Source: Carallia brachiata
Taxonomy: Eukaryota > Streptophyta > Magnoliopsida > Malpighiales > Rhizophoraceae
Length of the DNA stretch: 64,000 nucleotides
Assembly: GCA_021464245.1 (NCBI GenBank)
Contig: JADCRB010000025.1
Location: 692,659-756,658, forward strand
Direction: 5' to 3'
Below are positions 32,591-47,800 of the stretch, in pieces (position 1 is the first letter of the stretch; every line of letters begins with the position of its first letter). The position numbers and the translations under genes are program-made. The notes under the pieces were generated by a model. It was given only the letters and a program-made list of their open reading frames with translations, ran no database searches and was not told where the DNA came from.

Positions 32591-33884
32591 AATGCAAAAC
32601 GCATTTCCAACACCTTTTTGGGTGTTAAATCCATATAATTACCTCTAAAAAGTGTGCAATTGATCATGATTCGCATTTATTAGTTGTATAAGACCATTTA
32701 TTGCATAAATAAAGGGGCTAAATCACTTGATTTCTTGCAAATAATTTATTTTCTTCCATTTTAATAGCTTATTAAACCCAAATTGAACTTAAATGTACCA
32801 TAAATGCTTACAAAAACTTTTAATTTCATTGCAAAAAGCATTTCTAACACTTTCTGGGTGTTAAATCCATTTAATTACCTCTAACAAGTGTGCAATTGAT
32901 CATGATTTGCATTGATTAATTGCATAAGACCATTTGTGGCATGAATAAAGGAGCTAAATCACTTCATTTCTTACGAATAAGTGACTTTCTTGCATTCTAA
33001 TGACTTATTTAACCCAAATTGGACTTAAATGAACCATAAATACTTACAAAAATCTTTAATTTGAACGGAAAAAGTATTTTCAACACCTTTTGGGGTGCTA
33101 AATACATTTAATTTCATCCAATAAGTGTGAAATTGATCATAATTTGCATTTATTAGTTGCATAAAATCATTTGTGGTATAAATAAAGGTGTTAAATCACT
33201 TCATTTCTTGTAAATAAGGCGTTTTCTTCCATTTTAACAGCTTATTCAACCCAAATCAAATTTAATTGGACCATAAATGCTTACAAAAACCTTTAATTTC
33301 AATGCAAAAAGCTTTTCCAACACCTTTTTGGGTGTTAAATCCGTTTAATAACCTCTAACAAGTGTGCAATTGATCATGATTTGCATTTATTAGTTGCATA
33401 AGACCATTTGTGGCATGAATAAAGGAGCTAAATCACTTCAGTTCTTACAAATAAGTGATTTTCTTACATTCTAATGGCCTATTTAACCCAAATTGAACTT
33501 AAATGAACAATAAATACTTACAAAAAATTTAATTTCAACGTAAAAAGTATTCTCAACACCTTTTGGGGTGTTAACTGCATTCAATTTCATCCAACAAGTG
33601 TGAAATTTATCATAATTTGCATTTATTAGTTGCATAAGACCATTTGTGATATAGATAAAGGGCATAAATCACTTCATTTCATGCAAATAGGGCATTTTCT
33701 TCCAATTTAATAGCTTATTTAACGCAAATTGAACATAAATGGACCATAAATGCTTACAAAAACTTTTAATTCCAATGCAAAACGTATTTTCAACACCTTT
33801 TTAGTGTTAAATCCATATAATTACCTCTAACAAGTGCGCAATTGATCATGATTTGCATTTATTAGCTGTATAAGACCATTTGTA

Positions 33885-33905
33885 GCATAAATAAGTGTAC
33901 CCAAA
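33885..33905. repeat. Internally deleted satellite monomer
   Basis: GCATAAATAAGTG runs straight into TACCCAAATTGG, so the TAAATCACTTCATTTC and TAATGGCTTATTT parts of the unit are missing. The monomer is about 60-70 bp short. Confidence 0.7.
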
Positions 33906-36900
33906 TTGGACTGAAATGAACCATAAATACATACAAAAACCATTAATTTCAACGTAAAAAGTATTTTCAACACCTTTTGGGGTGTTAAATGCATTCAATT
34001 TCATCCAACAAGTGTAGAATTGATCGTAATTTGCATTTATTAATTGCATAAGACCATTTGTGATATAAATAAAGGGCATAAATTACTTCATTTCAAGCAA
34101 ATAAGGCATTTTCTTCCAATTTAATAGCTTAATTAGCCCAAATTGAACATAAATGGGCCATAAATGCTTACAAAAACATTTAATTTCAATGCAAAACGCA
34201 TTTCCAACACCTTTTGGGTGTTAAATGCATTCAATTTCATCCAATAAGTGTGAAATTGATCATGATTTGCATTTATTAGTTGCATAAGACCATTTGTGGT
34301 ATAAATAAAGGGGCTAAATCACTTCATTTCTTGCAAATAAGGCATTTTCTTCCATTTTAATAGCTTATTTAACCCAAATTGAACATAAATGGGCCATAAA
34401 TACTTACAAAAACCTTTAATGTCAATGCAAAACGCATTTGCAACACCTTTTTGGGTGTTAAATGCATTCAATTTCATCCAATAAGTGTGAAATTGATCCT
34501 GATTTACATTTATTAGTTGCATAAGACCATTTGTGGTATAAATAAATGGGCTAAATCACTTCATTTCTTGCAAATAAGACATTTTCTTCCATTTTAGTAA
34601 CTTATTTAACCCAAATTGAACTTAAATGGATTATAAATGCTTACAAAAACCTTAATTTCAATGCAAAAAGCTTTTCAACACCTTTTTCGGTGTTAAATCC
34701 ATTTAATTATCTCTAACAGTGTGCAATTGATCATGATTTGCATTTATTAGTTGCATAAGACCATTTGTGGCATGAACATATGAGCTAAATCACTTCATTT
34801 CTTACAAATAGTGATTTCTTGCATTCTAATGGCTTATTTAACCCAAATTGGACTGAAATGAACCATAAATACATACAAAAACCATTAATTTCAACGTAAA
34901 AAGTATTTTCAACACCTTTTAGGGTGTTAAATGCATTCAATTTCATCCAACAAGTGTAAAATTGATCATAATTTGCATTTATTAGTTGCATAAGACCATT
35001 TGTGATATAAATAAAGGGCATAAATTACTTCATTTAATGCAAATAACGCATTTTCTTCCAATTTAATAGCTTAATTAACCCAAATTGAACATAAATCGGC
35101 CATAAATGCTTACAAAAACCTTTAATTTCAATGCAAAATGCATTTCCAACACATTTTTGGGTGTTAAATGCGTTTAATTTCATCCAATAAGTATAAAATT
35201 GATCATAATTTAATTTTATTAGTTGCATAAGACCATTTGTGGTAAAAATAAAGGGGCTAAATCACTTCATTTCTTGCAAATAAGACATTTTCTTCCATTT
35301 TAATAGCTTATTTAACCCAAATTGAACTTAAATGGACTATAAATGCTTACAAAAACCTTTAATTTCAACGCAAAAAGCATTTTCAACACCTTTTTCAGTG
35401 TTAAATCCATTTAATTATCTCTAAGAAGTGTGCAATTGATCATGATTTGCATTTATTAGTTGCATAAGACCATTTGAGGCATGAATATATGAGCTAAATC
35501 ACTTCATTTCTTACAAATAGTGATTTTCTTGCATTCTAATGGCTTATTTAACCCAAATTGGACTGAAATGAACCATAAATACATACAAAAACCATTAATT
35601 TCAACGTAAAAAGTATTTTCAACACCTTTTAGGGTGTTAAATGCATTCAATTTCATCCAACAAGTGTAAAATTGATCATAATTTGCATTTATTAGTTGCA
35701 TAAGACCATTTGTGATATAAATAAAGGGCATAAATTACTTCATTTAATGCAAATAAGGCATTTTCTTCCAATTTAATAGCTTAATTAACCCAAATTGAAC
35801 ATAAATGGGCCATAAATGCTTACAAAAACCTTTAATTTCAATGCAAAACGCATTTCCAACACCTTTTTGGGGGTTAAATGCATTCAATTTCATCCAATAA
35901 GTGTGAAATTGATCATGATTTGCATTTATTAGTTGCATAAGACCATTTGTGGTATAAATAAAGGGGCAAAATCACTTCATTTCTTGCAAACAAGGCATTT
36001 TCTTCCAATTTAATAGCTTAATTAACCCAAATTGAACATAAATGCTTACAAAAGCCTTTAATTTCAATGCAAAACGCATTTTCAACACCTTTTTGGGTGT
36101 TAAATGTTTCAATTTCATCCAATAAGTGTAAAATTGATCATGATTTGTTTATTAGTTGCATAAGACCATTTGTGGTATAAATAAAGAGGCTAAATCACTT
36201 CATTTCTTGCAAATAAGATTTTCTTCCAATTTAATAGCTTAATTAACCCAAATTGAACATAATGGCCAAAAATGCTTACAAAAACATTTAATTTCAATGC
36301 AAAAGCATTTCCAACACCTTTTGGGCGTTAAATGCATTCAATTTCATCCAAAGTGTGTGAAATTGATCATGATTTGCATTTATTAGTGCATAAGACCATT
36401 TGTGTATAAATAAAGGGGCTAAATCACTTCATTTCTTGCAAAAACATTTTCTTCCAATTTAATAGCTTAATTAACCCAAATTGAACATAAATGGGCCAAA
36501 ATGCTTAAGCCTTTAATTTCAATGCAAAACGCATTTCCAACATCTTTTTGGGTGTTAAATGCGTTCAATTTCATCCAATAAGTGTAAAATTGATCATGAT
36601 TTGCTTTTATTAGTTGTATAAGACCATTTGTGGTATAAATAAAGGGCAAAATCACTTCATTTCTTGCAAATAAGTTATTTTCTTCCATTTTAATAGCTTA
36701 TTTAACCCAAATTGAACTTAAATGGACTATAAATGCTTACAAAAACTTTTAATTTCAATGCAAAAAGCATTTTCAACACCTTTTTCGGGTGTTAAATCCA
36801 TTTAATTATCTCTAACAAGTGTGCAATTGATCATGATTTGCATTTATTAGTTGCATAAGACCGTTTGTGGCATGAATATATGAGCTAAATCACTTCATTT

Positions 36901-38280
36901 CTTACAAATAGTGATTTTCTTGCATTCTAATGGCTTATTTAACCCAAATTGCACTGAAATGAACCATAAATACATAAAAAAAAACCATTAATTTCAACGT
37001 GAAAAGTATTTTCAACACCTTTTGGGGTGTTAAATGCATTCAATTTCATCCAACAAGTGTAAAATTGATCATAATTTGCATTTATTAGTTGTATAAGACC
37101 ATTTGTGATATAAATAAAGGGTAAAAATTAATTCATTTCATGCAAATAAGGTATTTTCTTCCAATTTAATAGCTTAATTAGCCCAAATTGAACATAAATG
37201 GGCCATAAATGCTTACAAAAATTTTTAATTTCAATGCAAAACGCATTTCCAACACCTTTTTGGGTGTTAAATGCATTCAATTTCATCCAATAAGTGTGAA
37301 ATTGATCATGATTTGCATTTATTAGTTGCATAAGACCATTTGTGGTATAAATAAAGGGGCTAAATCACTTCATTTCTTGCAAATAAGACATTTTCTTCCA
37401 TTTTAATAGCTTATTTAACCCAAATTGAACTTAAATGGACTATAAATGCTTACAAAAACATTTAATTTCAATGCAAAAACCATTTTCAACACCTTTTTCG
37501 GTGTTAAATCCATTTAATTATCTCTAACAAGTGTGCAATTGATCATGATTTGCATTTATTGGTTGCATAAGACCATTTGTGGCATGAACATATGAGCTAA
37601 ATCACTTCATTTCTTACAAATAGTGATTTTCTTGCATTCTAATGGCTTATTTAACCCAAATTGGACTGAAATGAACCATAAATACATACAAAAACATTTA
37701 ATTTCAACGTAAAAAGTATTTTCAACACCTTTTGGGGTGTTAAATGCATTCAATTTCATCCAACAAGTGTAAAATTGATCAATTTGCATTTATTAGTGCA
37801 TAAGACCATTTGTGATATAAAAAAGGGCATAAATCACTTCATTTCATGCAAATAAGGCATTTTCTTCCAATTTAATAGCTTAATTAACCAAATTGAACAT
37901 AAATGGGCCATAAATGCTTACAAAAGCCTTTAATTTCAATGCAAAACGCATTTCCAACACCTTTTTGGGTGTTAAATGCGTTCAATTTCATCCAATAAGT
38001 GTAAAATTGATCATGATTTGCTTTTATTAGTTGCATAAGACCATTTGTGGTATAAAAATGGGCAAAATCACTTCATTTCTTGCAAATAAGTTATTTTCTT
38101 CCATTTTAATAGCTTATTTAACCCAAATTGAACTTAAATGGACTATAAATGCTTACAAAAACTTTTAATTTCAATGCAAAAAGCATTTTCAACACCTTTT
38201 TCGGTGTTAAATCCATTTAATTATCTCTAACAAGTGTGCAATTGATCATGATTTGCATTTATTAGTTGCATAAGACCATT

Positions 38281-38982
38281 TGTGGCATGAATATATGAGC
38301 TAAATCACTTCATTTCTTACAAATAGTGATTTTCTTGCATTCTAATGGCTTATTTAACCCAAATTGGACTGAAATGAACCATAAATACATACAAAAACAT
38401 TTAATTTCAACGTAAAAAGTATTTTCAACACCTTTTGGGGTGTTAAATGCATTCAATTTCATCCAACAAGTGTAAAATTGATCATAATTTGCATTTATTA
38501 GTTGCATAAGACCATTTGTGATATAAATAAAGGGCATAAATCACTTCATTTCATGCAAATAAGGCATTTTCTTCCAATTTAATAGCTTAATTAACCCAAA
38601 TTGAACATAAATGGGCCATAAATGCTTACAAAAGCCTTTAATTTCAATGCAAAACGCATTTCAACACCTTTTTGGGTGTTAAATGCGTTCAATTTCATCC
38701 AATAAGTGAAATTGATCATGATTTGCTTTATTAGTTGCATAAGACCATTTGTGGTATAAATAAAGGGCATAAATCACTTCATTTCTTGCAAATAAGCATT
38801 TTTTCCTTTTTAATAGCTTATTTAACCCAAATTGAACTTAAATGGACTATAAATGCTTACAAAAACCTTTAATTCAATGCAAAAGCATTTTCAACACCTT
38901 TTTGGGTGTTAAATCCATTTAATTATCTCTAACAAGTGTGCAATTGATCATGATTTGCATTTATTAGTTGCATAAGACCATT
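38281..38982. repeat. Example trimeric higher-order repeat unit (702 bp)
   Basis: Three distinguishable monomers. M1 (38281-38516) starts TGTGGCATGAA, with TTCTTGCATTCTAATGG and CAACGTAAAAAGTATTTTC. M2 (38517-38749) starts TGTGATATAAA, with TCCAATTTAATAGCTTAATT and GCAAAACGCATTT. M3 (38750-38982) starts TGTGGTATAAA, with TCCATTTTAATAGCTTATTT and AAATCCATTTAATTATCTCT. M1 starts again at 38983, 39693 and 40400. Confidence 0.9.
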
Positions 38983-39354
38983 TGTGGCATGAATATATGA
39001 GCTAAATCACTTCATTTCTTACAAATAGTGATTTTCTTGCATTCTAATGGCTTATTTAACCCAAATTGGACTGAAATGAACCATAAATACATACAAAAAC
39101 CATTAATTTCAACGTAAAAAGTATTTTCAACACCTTTTGGGGTGTTAAATGCATTCAATTTCATCCAACAAGTGTAAAATTGATCATAATTTGCATTTAT
39201 TAGTTGCATAAGACCATTTGTGATATAAATAAAGGGCATAAATCACTTCATTTCATGCAAATAAGGCATTTTCTTCCAATTTAATAGCTTAATTAACCCA
39301 AATTGAACATAAATGGGCCATAAATGCTTACAAAAGCCTTTAATTTCAATGCAA

Positions 39355-39392
39355 AACGCATTTCCAACACCTTTTTGGGTGTTAAATGCGTT
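39355..39392. repeat. Inverted repeat (hairpin) in the M2 satellite monomer
   Basis: Left arm AACGCATTT, a CC bulge, AACACC, loop TTTTTG, then GGTGTT and AAATGCGTT: a 15-bp perfect stem apart from the bulge. The inner AACACC/GGTGTT pair occurs in nearly every monomer of all types. The outer arm is complete in M2. Confidence 0.9.
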
Positions 39393-41802
39393 CAATTTCA
39401 TCCAATAAGTGTAAAATTGATCATGATTTACTTTTATTAGTTGCATAAGACCATTTGTGGTATAAATAATGGGGCAAAATCACTTCATTTCTTGCAAATA
39501 AGTTATTTTCTTCCATTTTAATAGCTTATTTAACCGAAATTGAACTTAAATGGACTATAAATGCTTACAAAAACTTTTAATTTCAATGCAAAAAGCATTT
39601 TCAACACATTTTTCTGTGTTAAATCCATTTAATTATCTCTAACAAGTGTGCAATTGATCATGATTTGCATTTATTAGTTGCATAAGACCATTTGTGGCAT
39701 GAATATATGAGCTAAATCACTTCATTTCTTACAAATAGTGATTTTCTTGCATTCTAATGGCTTATTTAACCCAAATTGGACTGAAATGAACCATAAATAC
39801 ATACAAAAACATTTAATTTCAACGTAAAAAGTATTTTCAACACCTTTTGGGGTGTTAAATGCATTCAATTTCATCCAACAAGTGTAAAATTGATCATAAT
39901 TTGCATTATTAGTTGCATAAGACCATTTGTGTATAAATAAAGGGCATAAATCACTTCATTTCATGCAAATAAGGCATTTTCTTCCAATTTAATAGCTTAA
40001 TTAACCCAAATTGAACATAAATGGGCCATAAATGCTTACAAAACCTTTAATTTCAATGCAAAACGCATTTCCAACACCTTTTTGGGTGTTAAATGCATTC
40101 AATTTCATCCAAACAAGTGTGAAATTGATCATGATTTGCATTTATTAGTTGCATAAGACCATTTGTGGTATAAAATATAGGGCAAAATCACTTCATTTCT
40201 GCAAATAAGGCATTTTCTTCCTTTTTAATACCTTATTTAACCCAAATTGAACTTAAATTGACTATAAATGCTTACAAAAACCTTTAATTGCAATGTAAAA
40301 AGCATTTTCAACACCTTTTTGGGTGTTAAATCCATTTAATTATGTCTAACAAGTGTGCAATTGATCATGATTTGCATTTATTAGTTGCATAAGACCATTT
40401 GTGGCATGAATATATGAGCTAAATCACTTCATTTCTTACAAATAGTGATTTTCTTGCATTCTAATGGCTTATTTAACCCAAATTGGACTGAAATGAACCA
40501 TAAATACATACAAAACCATTTAATTTCAACGTAAAAGTATTTTCAACACCTTTTGGGTGTTAAATGCATTCAATTTCATCCAACAAGTGTAAAATTGATC
40601 ATAATTTGCATTTATTAGTTGCATAAGACCATTTGTGACAAATAAAGGGCATAAATTACTTCATTTCATGCAAATAAGGCATTTTCTTCCAATTTAATAG
40701 CTTAATTAGCCCAAATTGAACATAAATGGGCCATAAATGCTTACAAAAACATTTAATTTCAATGCAAAACGCATTTCCAACACCTTTTTGGGTGTTAAAT
40801 GCATTCAATTTCATCCAATAAGTGTGAAATTGATCATGATTTGCATTTATTAGTTGCATAAGACCATTTGTGGTATAAATAAAGGGGCTAAATCACTTCA
40901 TTTCTTGCAAATAAGGCATTTTCTTCCATTATAATAGCTTATTTAACCCAAATTGAACATAAATGGGCCATAAATGCTTACAAAATCCTTTAATTTCAAT
41001 GCAAAAGCATTTTCAACACCTTTTTGGGTGTTAAATGCATTCAATTTCATCCAATAAGTGTGAATTTATCATGATTTGCATTTATTAATTGCATAAGACC
41101 ATTTGTGGTATAAATAAAGGGGCTAAATCACTTCATTTCTTGCAAATAAGGCATTTTCATCCATTTTAATAGCTTATTTAACCCAAATTGAACTTAAATG
41201 GACTATAAATGCTTACAAAAACCTTTAATTTTAACGCAAAAAGCATTTTCAACACCTTTTTCGGTGTTAAATCCATTTAATTATCTCTAACAAGTGTGCA
41301 ATTGATCATGATTTGCATTTATTGGTTGCATAAGACCTTTGTGGCATGAACATATGAGCTAAATCACTTCATTTCTTACAAAAGTGATTTTCTTGCATTC
41401 TAATGGCTTATTTAACCCAAATTGGACTGAAATGAACCATAAATACATACAAAAACATTAATTTCAACGTAAAAAGTATTTTCAACACACTTTTGGGGTG
41501 TTAAATGCATTCAATTTCATCCAACAAGTGTAAAATTGATCATAATTTGCATTTATTAGTTGCATAAGACCATTTGTGATATAAATAAAGGGCATAAATT
41601 ACTTCATTTATGCAAATAAGGCATTTTCTTCCAATTTAATAGCTTAATTAACCCAAATTGAACTAAATGATTATAAATGCTTACAAAAACCTTTAATTTC
41701 AATGCAAAACGCATTTCAACACCTTTTGGGGTTAAATGCATTCAATTTCATCCAATAAGTGTGAAATTATCATGATTTGCTTTATTAGTTGCATAAGAAG
41801 CC

Positions 41803-41803
41803 N
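41803..41803. other. Ambiguous base (N) in the array
   Basis: The sequence GCATAAGAAGCCN interrupts the constant GCATAAGACC word. An M2-type start (TGTGATATAAA) follows where an M3-type start is expected. Confidence 0.9.
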
Positions 41804-44800
41804 ATTTGTGATATAAATAAAGGCATAATAATCACTTCATTTCATGCAATAAGGCATTTTCTTCCAATTTAATAGCTTAATTAGCCCAAATTGAACATAA
41901 ATGGGCCATAAAGCTTACAAAAGCCTTTAATTTCAATGCAAAACGCATTTCCAACACCTTTTTTGGTGTTAAATGCGTTCAATTTCATCCAATAAGTGTA
42001 AAATTGATCATGATTTGCTTTTATTAGTTGCATAAGACCATTTGTGGTATAAATAAAGGGCTAAATCACTTCATTTCTTGCAAATAAGTATTTTCTTCCA
42101 TTTTAATAGCTTATTTAACCCAAATTGAACTTAAATGGACATAAATGCTTACAAAAACTTTTAATTTCAATGCAAAAGCATTTTCAACACCTTTTTGGTG
42201 TTAAATCCATTTAATTATCTCTAACAAGTGTGCAATTGATCATGATTTGCATTTATTAGTTGCATAAGACCATTTGTGGCATGAACATATGAGCTAAATC
42301 ACTTCATTTCTTACAAATAGTGTTTTTCTTGCATTCTAATGGCTTATTTAACCCAAATTGGACTGAAATGAACCATAAATACATACAAAAACATTTAATT
42401 TCAACGTAAAAAGTATTTTCAACACCTTTTGGGGTGTTAAATGCATTCAATTTCATCCAACAAGTGTAAAATTGATCATAATTTGCATTTATTAGTTGCA
42501 TAAGACCATTTGTGATATAAATAAAGGGCATAAATCACTTCATTTCATGCAAATAAGGCATTTTCTTCCAATTTAATAGCTTAATTAGCCCAAATTGAAC
42601 ATAAATGGGCCATAAACGCTTACAAAAGCCTTTAATTTCAATGCAAAACGCATTTCCAACACCTTTTTGGGTGTTAAATGCGTTCAATTTCATCCAATAA
42701 GTGTAAAATTGATCATGATTTGCTTTTATTAGTTGCATAAGACCATTTGTGGTATAAATAAAGGGGCAAAATCACTTCATTTCTTGCAAATAAGTTATTT
42801 TCTTCCATTTTAATAGCTTATTTAACCCAAATTGAACTTAAATGGACCATAAATGCTTACAAAAACTTTTAATTTCAATGCAAAAAGCATTTTCAACACC
42901 TTTTTCGGTGTTAAATCCATTTAATTACCTCTAACAAGTGTGCAATTGATCATGATTTGCATTTATTAGTTGCATAAGACCATTTGTGGCATGAATAAAA
43001 GAGCTAAATCACTTCATTTCTTACAAATAAGTGATTTTCTTGCATTCTAATGGCTTATTTAACCCAAATTGGACTGAAATGAACCATAAATACATACAAA
43101 AACATTTAATTTCAACGTAAAAAGTATTTTCAACACCTTTTGGGGTGTTAAATGCATTCAATTTCATCCAACAAGTGTAAAATTGATCATAATTTGCATT
43201 TATTAGTTGCATAAGACCATTTGTGATATAAATAAAGGGCATAAATCACTTCATTTCATGCAAATAAGGCATTTTCTTCCAATTTAATAGCTTAATTAAC
43301 CCAAATTGAACATAAATGCTTACAAAAGCCTTTAATTTCAATGCAAAACGCATTTCCAACACCTTTTTGGGTGTTAAATGCGTTCAATTTCATCCAATAA
43401 GTGTAAAATTGATCATGATTTGCATTTATTAGTTGCATAAGACCATTTGTGGTAAATAAAGGGCTAAATCACTTCATTTCTTGCAAATAAGATTTTCTTC
43501 CATTTTAATAGCTTATTTAACCCAAATTGAACTTAAATGGACTATAAATGCTTACAAAAACCTTTAATTTGCAAAAAGCTTTTCAACACCTTTTTCGGTG
43601 TTAAATCCATTTAATTACCTCTAACAAGTGTGCAATTGATCATGATTTGCATTTATTAGTTGCATAAGACCATTTGTGGCATGAATAAAGGAGCTAAATC
43701 ACTTCATTTCTTACAAATAAGTGATTTTCTTGCATTCTAATGGCTTATTTAACCCAAATTAGACTGAAATGAACCATAAATACATACAAAAACATTGAAT
43801 TTCAACGTAAAAAGTATTTTCAACACCTTTCGGGGTGTTAAATGCATTCAATTTCATCCAAAAAGTGTAAAATTGATCATAATTTGCATTTATTAGTTGC
43901 ATAAGACCATTTGTGATATAAATAGAGGGCATAAATCACTTCATTTAATGCAAACAAGGCATTTTCTTCCAATTTAACAGCTTAATTAGCCCAAATTGAA
44001 CATAAATGGGCCAAAAATGCTTACAAAAGCCTTTAATTTCAATGCAAAACGCATTTTCAACACCTTTTTGGGTGTTAAATGCGTTCAATTTCATCCAATA
44101 AGTGTAAAATTGATCATGATTTGCGTTTATTAGTTGTATAAGACCATTTGTGGTAAAAATAAAGGGGCTAAATCACTTCATTCTTGCAAATAAGTATTTT
44201 CTTCCATTTAATAGCTTATTTAACCCAAATTGAACTTAAATGGACTATAAATGCTTACAAAAACCTTTAATTTCAATGCAAAAAGCATTTTCAACACCTT
44301 TTTCGGTGTTAAATCCATTTAATTATCTCTAACAAGTCTGCAATTGATCATGATTTGCATTTATTAGTTGCATAAGACCATTTGTGATATAAATAAAGGG
44401 CATAAATTACTTCATTTCATGCAAATAAGGCATTTTCTTCCAATTTAATAGCTTAATTAGCCCAAATTGAACATAAATGGGCCATAAATGCTTACAAAAA
44501 CCTTTAATTTCAACGCAAAACGTATTTCCAACACCTTTTTGGGTGTTAAATGCATTCACTTTCATCCAATAAGTGTGAAATTGATCATGATTTGCATTTA
44601 TTAGTTGCATAAGACCATTTGTGGTATAAATAAAGGGGCTAAATCACTTCACTTCTTGCAAATACTTTCTTCCATTTTAATAGCTTATTTAACCCAAATT
44701 GAACTTAAATGGACTATAAATGCTTACAAAAACGTTTAATTTCAATGAAAAGCATTTTCAACACCTTTTAGGTGTTAAATCCATTTAATTATCTCTAACA

Positions 44801-47800
44801 AGTGTGCAATTGATCATGATTTGCATTTATTAGTTGCATAAGACCATTTGTGGCATGAACATATGAGCTAAATCACTTCATTTCTTACAAATAAGTGATT
44901 TTCTTGCATTCTAATGGCTTATTTAACACAAATTGGACTGAAATGAACCATAAATACATACAAAAACATTTAATTTCAACGTAAAAAGTATTTTCAACAC
45001 CTTTTGGGGTGTTAAATGCATTCAATTTCATCCAACAAGTGTAAAATTGATCATAATTTGCATTTATTAGTTGCATAAGACCATTTGTGATATAAATAAA
45101 AGGCATAAATCACTTCATTTCATGCAAATAAGGCATTTTCTTCCAATTTAATAGCTTAATTAGCCCAAATTGAACATAAATGGGCCATAAAGCTTACAAA
45201 AGCCTTTAATTTCAATGCAAAACGCATTTCCAACACCTTTTTTGGGTGTTAAATGCGTTCAATTTCATCCAATAAGTGTGAAATTGATCATGATTTGCAT
45301 TTTTAGTTGCGTAAGACCATTTGTGGTATAATAAAGGGGCAAAATCACTTCATTTCTTGCAAATAAGTTATTTCTTCCATTTTAATAGCTTATTTAACCC
45401 AAATTGAACTTAAATTGACCATAAATGCTTACAAAAACCTTTAATTTCAATGCAAAAAGCATTTTCAACACCTTTTTGGGTGTTAAATCCATTTAATTAC
45501 CTCTAACAAGTGTGCAATTGATCATGATTTGCATTTATTAGTTGCATAAGACCATTTGTGGCATGAATAAAAGGGTTAAATCACTTCATTTCTTACATAA
45601 GTGATTTTCTTGCATTCTAATGGCTTTTTAACCCAAATTGGACTGAAATGAACCATAAATACATACAAAAACATTTAATTCAACGTAAAAAGTATTTTCA
45701 ACACCTTTTGGGGTGTTAAATGCATTCAATTTCATCCAACAAGTGTAAAATTGATCATTTGCATTTATTAGTTGCATAAGACCATTTGTGATATAAATAA
45801 AGGGCATAAATCACTTCATTTATGCAATAAGGCATTTTCTTCCAATTTAATAGCTTAATTAGCCCAAATTGAACATAAATGGCCATAAATGCTTACAAAA
45901 GCCTTTAATTTCAATGCAAAACGCATTTCCAACACCTTTTTGGTGTTAAATGCGTTCAATTTCATCCAATAAGTGTAAATTGATCATGATTTGCTTTATT
46001 AGTTGCATAAGACCATTTGTGGTATAAATAAAGGAGCTAAATCACTTCATTTCTTACAAATAATTGATTTTCTTGCATTCTAATGGCTTATTTAACCCAA
46101 ATCAGACTGAAATGAACCATAAATACATACAAAAACATTAATTTCTACGTAAAAAGTATTTTCAACACCTTTTGGGTGTTAAACGCATTCAATTTCATCC
46201 AACAAGTGTAAATTGATCATAATTGCATTTATTAGTTGCATAAGACCATTTGTGATATAATAAAGGGCATAATCACTTCATTTCATGCAAATAAGGTATT
46301 TTCTTCCTTTAATAGCTTAATTAACCCAAATTGAACATAAATGCTTACAAAAGCCTTTAATTTCAATGCAAAACGCATTTCCAACACCTTTTTGGGTGTT
46401 AAATGCGTTTAATTTTATCCAATAAGTGTAAAATTGATCATAATTTGCGTTTATTAGTTGCATAAGACCATTTGTTGTATAAATAAAGGGCTAAATCACT
46501 TCATTTCTTGGCAAATAAGGCATTTTCTTCCAATTAATATATTAATTAACCCAAATTGAACTTAATGCTTACAAAAGCCTTTAATTTCAATGCAAAACGC
46601 ATTTCCAACACCTTTTTGGGTGTTAAATGCGTTCAATTTCATCCAATAAGTGTAAAATTGATCATGATTTGCTTTTATTAGTTGGATAAGACCATTTGTG
46701 GTATAAATAAAGGGGCAAAATCACTTCATTTCTTGCAAATAAGTTATTTTCTTCCATTTTAATAGCTTATTTAACCCAAATTGAACTTAAATGGACCATA
46801 AATGCTTACAAAAACTTTTAATTTCAATGCAAAAAGCATTTTCAACACCTTTTTCGGTGTTAAATCCATTTAATTACCTCTAACAAGTGTGCAATTGATC
46901 ATGATTTGCATTTATTAGTTGCATAAGACCATTTGTGGCATGAATAAAAGAGCTAAATCACTTCATTTCTTACAAATAAGTGATTTTCTTGCATTCTAAT
47001 GGCTTATTTAACCCAAATCAGACTGAAATGAACCATAAATACATACAAAAACATTAATTTCAACGTAAAAAGTATTTTCAACACCTTTCGGGGTGTTAAA
47101 TGCATTCAATTTCATCCAACAAGTGTAAAATTGATCATAATTTGCATTTATTAGTTGCATAAGACCATTTGTGATATAAATAAAGGGCATAAATCACTTC
47201 ATTTCATGCAAATAAGGCATTTTCTTCCAATTTAATAGCTTAATTAACCCAAATTGAACATAAATGCTTACAAAAGCCTTTAATTTCAATGCAAAACGCA
47301 TTTCCAACACTTTTTGGGTGTTAAATGCGTTCAATTTCATCCAATAAGTGTAAAATTGATCATGATTTGCTTTTATTAGTTGCATAAGACCATTTGTGGT
47401 ATAAATAAAGGGGCTAAATCACTTCATTTCTTGCAAATAAGTTATTTTCTTCCATTTTAATAGCTTATTTAACCCAAATTGAACTTAAATGGACTATAAA
47501 TGCTTACAAAAACTTTAATTTCAATGCAAAAAGCATTTTCAACACCTTTTTCGGTGTTAAATCCATTTAATTACCTCTAACAAGTGTGCAATTGATCATG
47601 ATTTGCATTTATTAGTTGCATAAGACCATTTGTGGCATGAATAAAGGAGCTAAATCACTTCATTTCTTACAAATAAGTGATTTTCTTGCATTCTAATGGC
47701 TTATTTAACCCAAATCAGACTGAAATGAACCATAAATACATACAAAAACCATTAATTTCAACGTAAAAAGTATTTTCAACACCTTTTGGGGTGTTAAATG

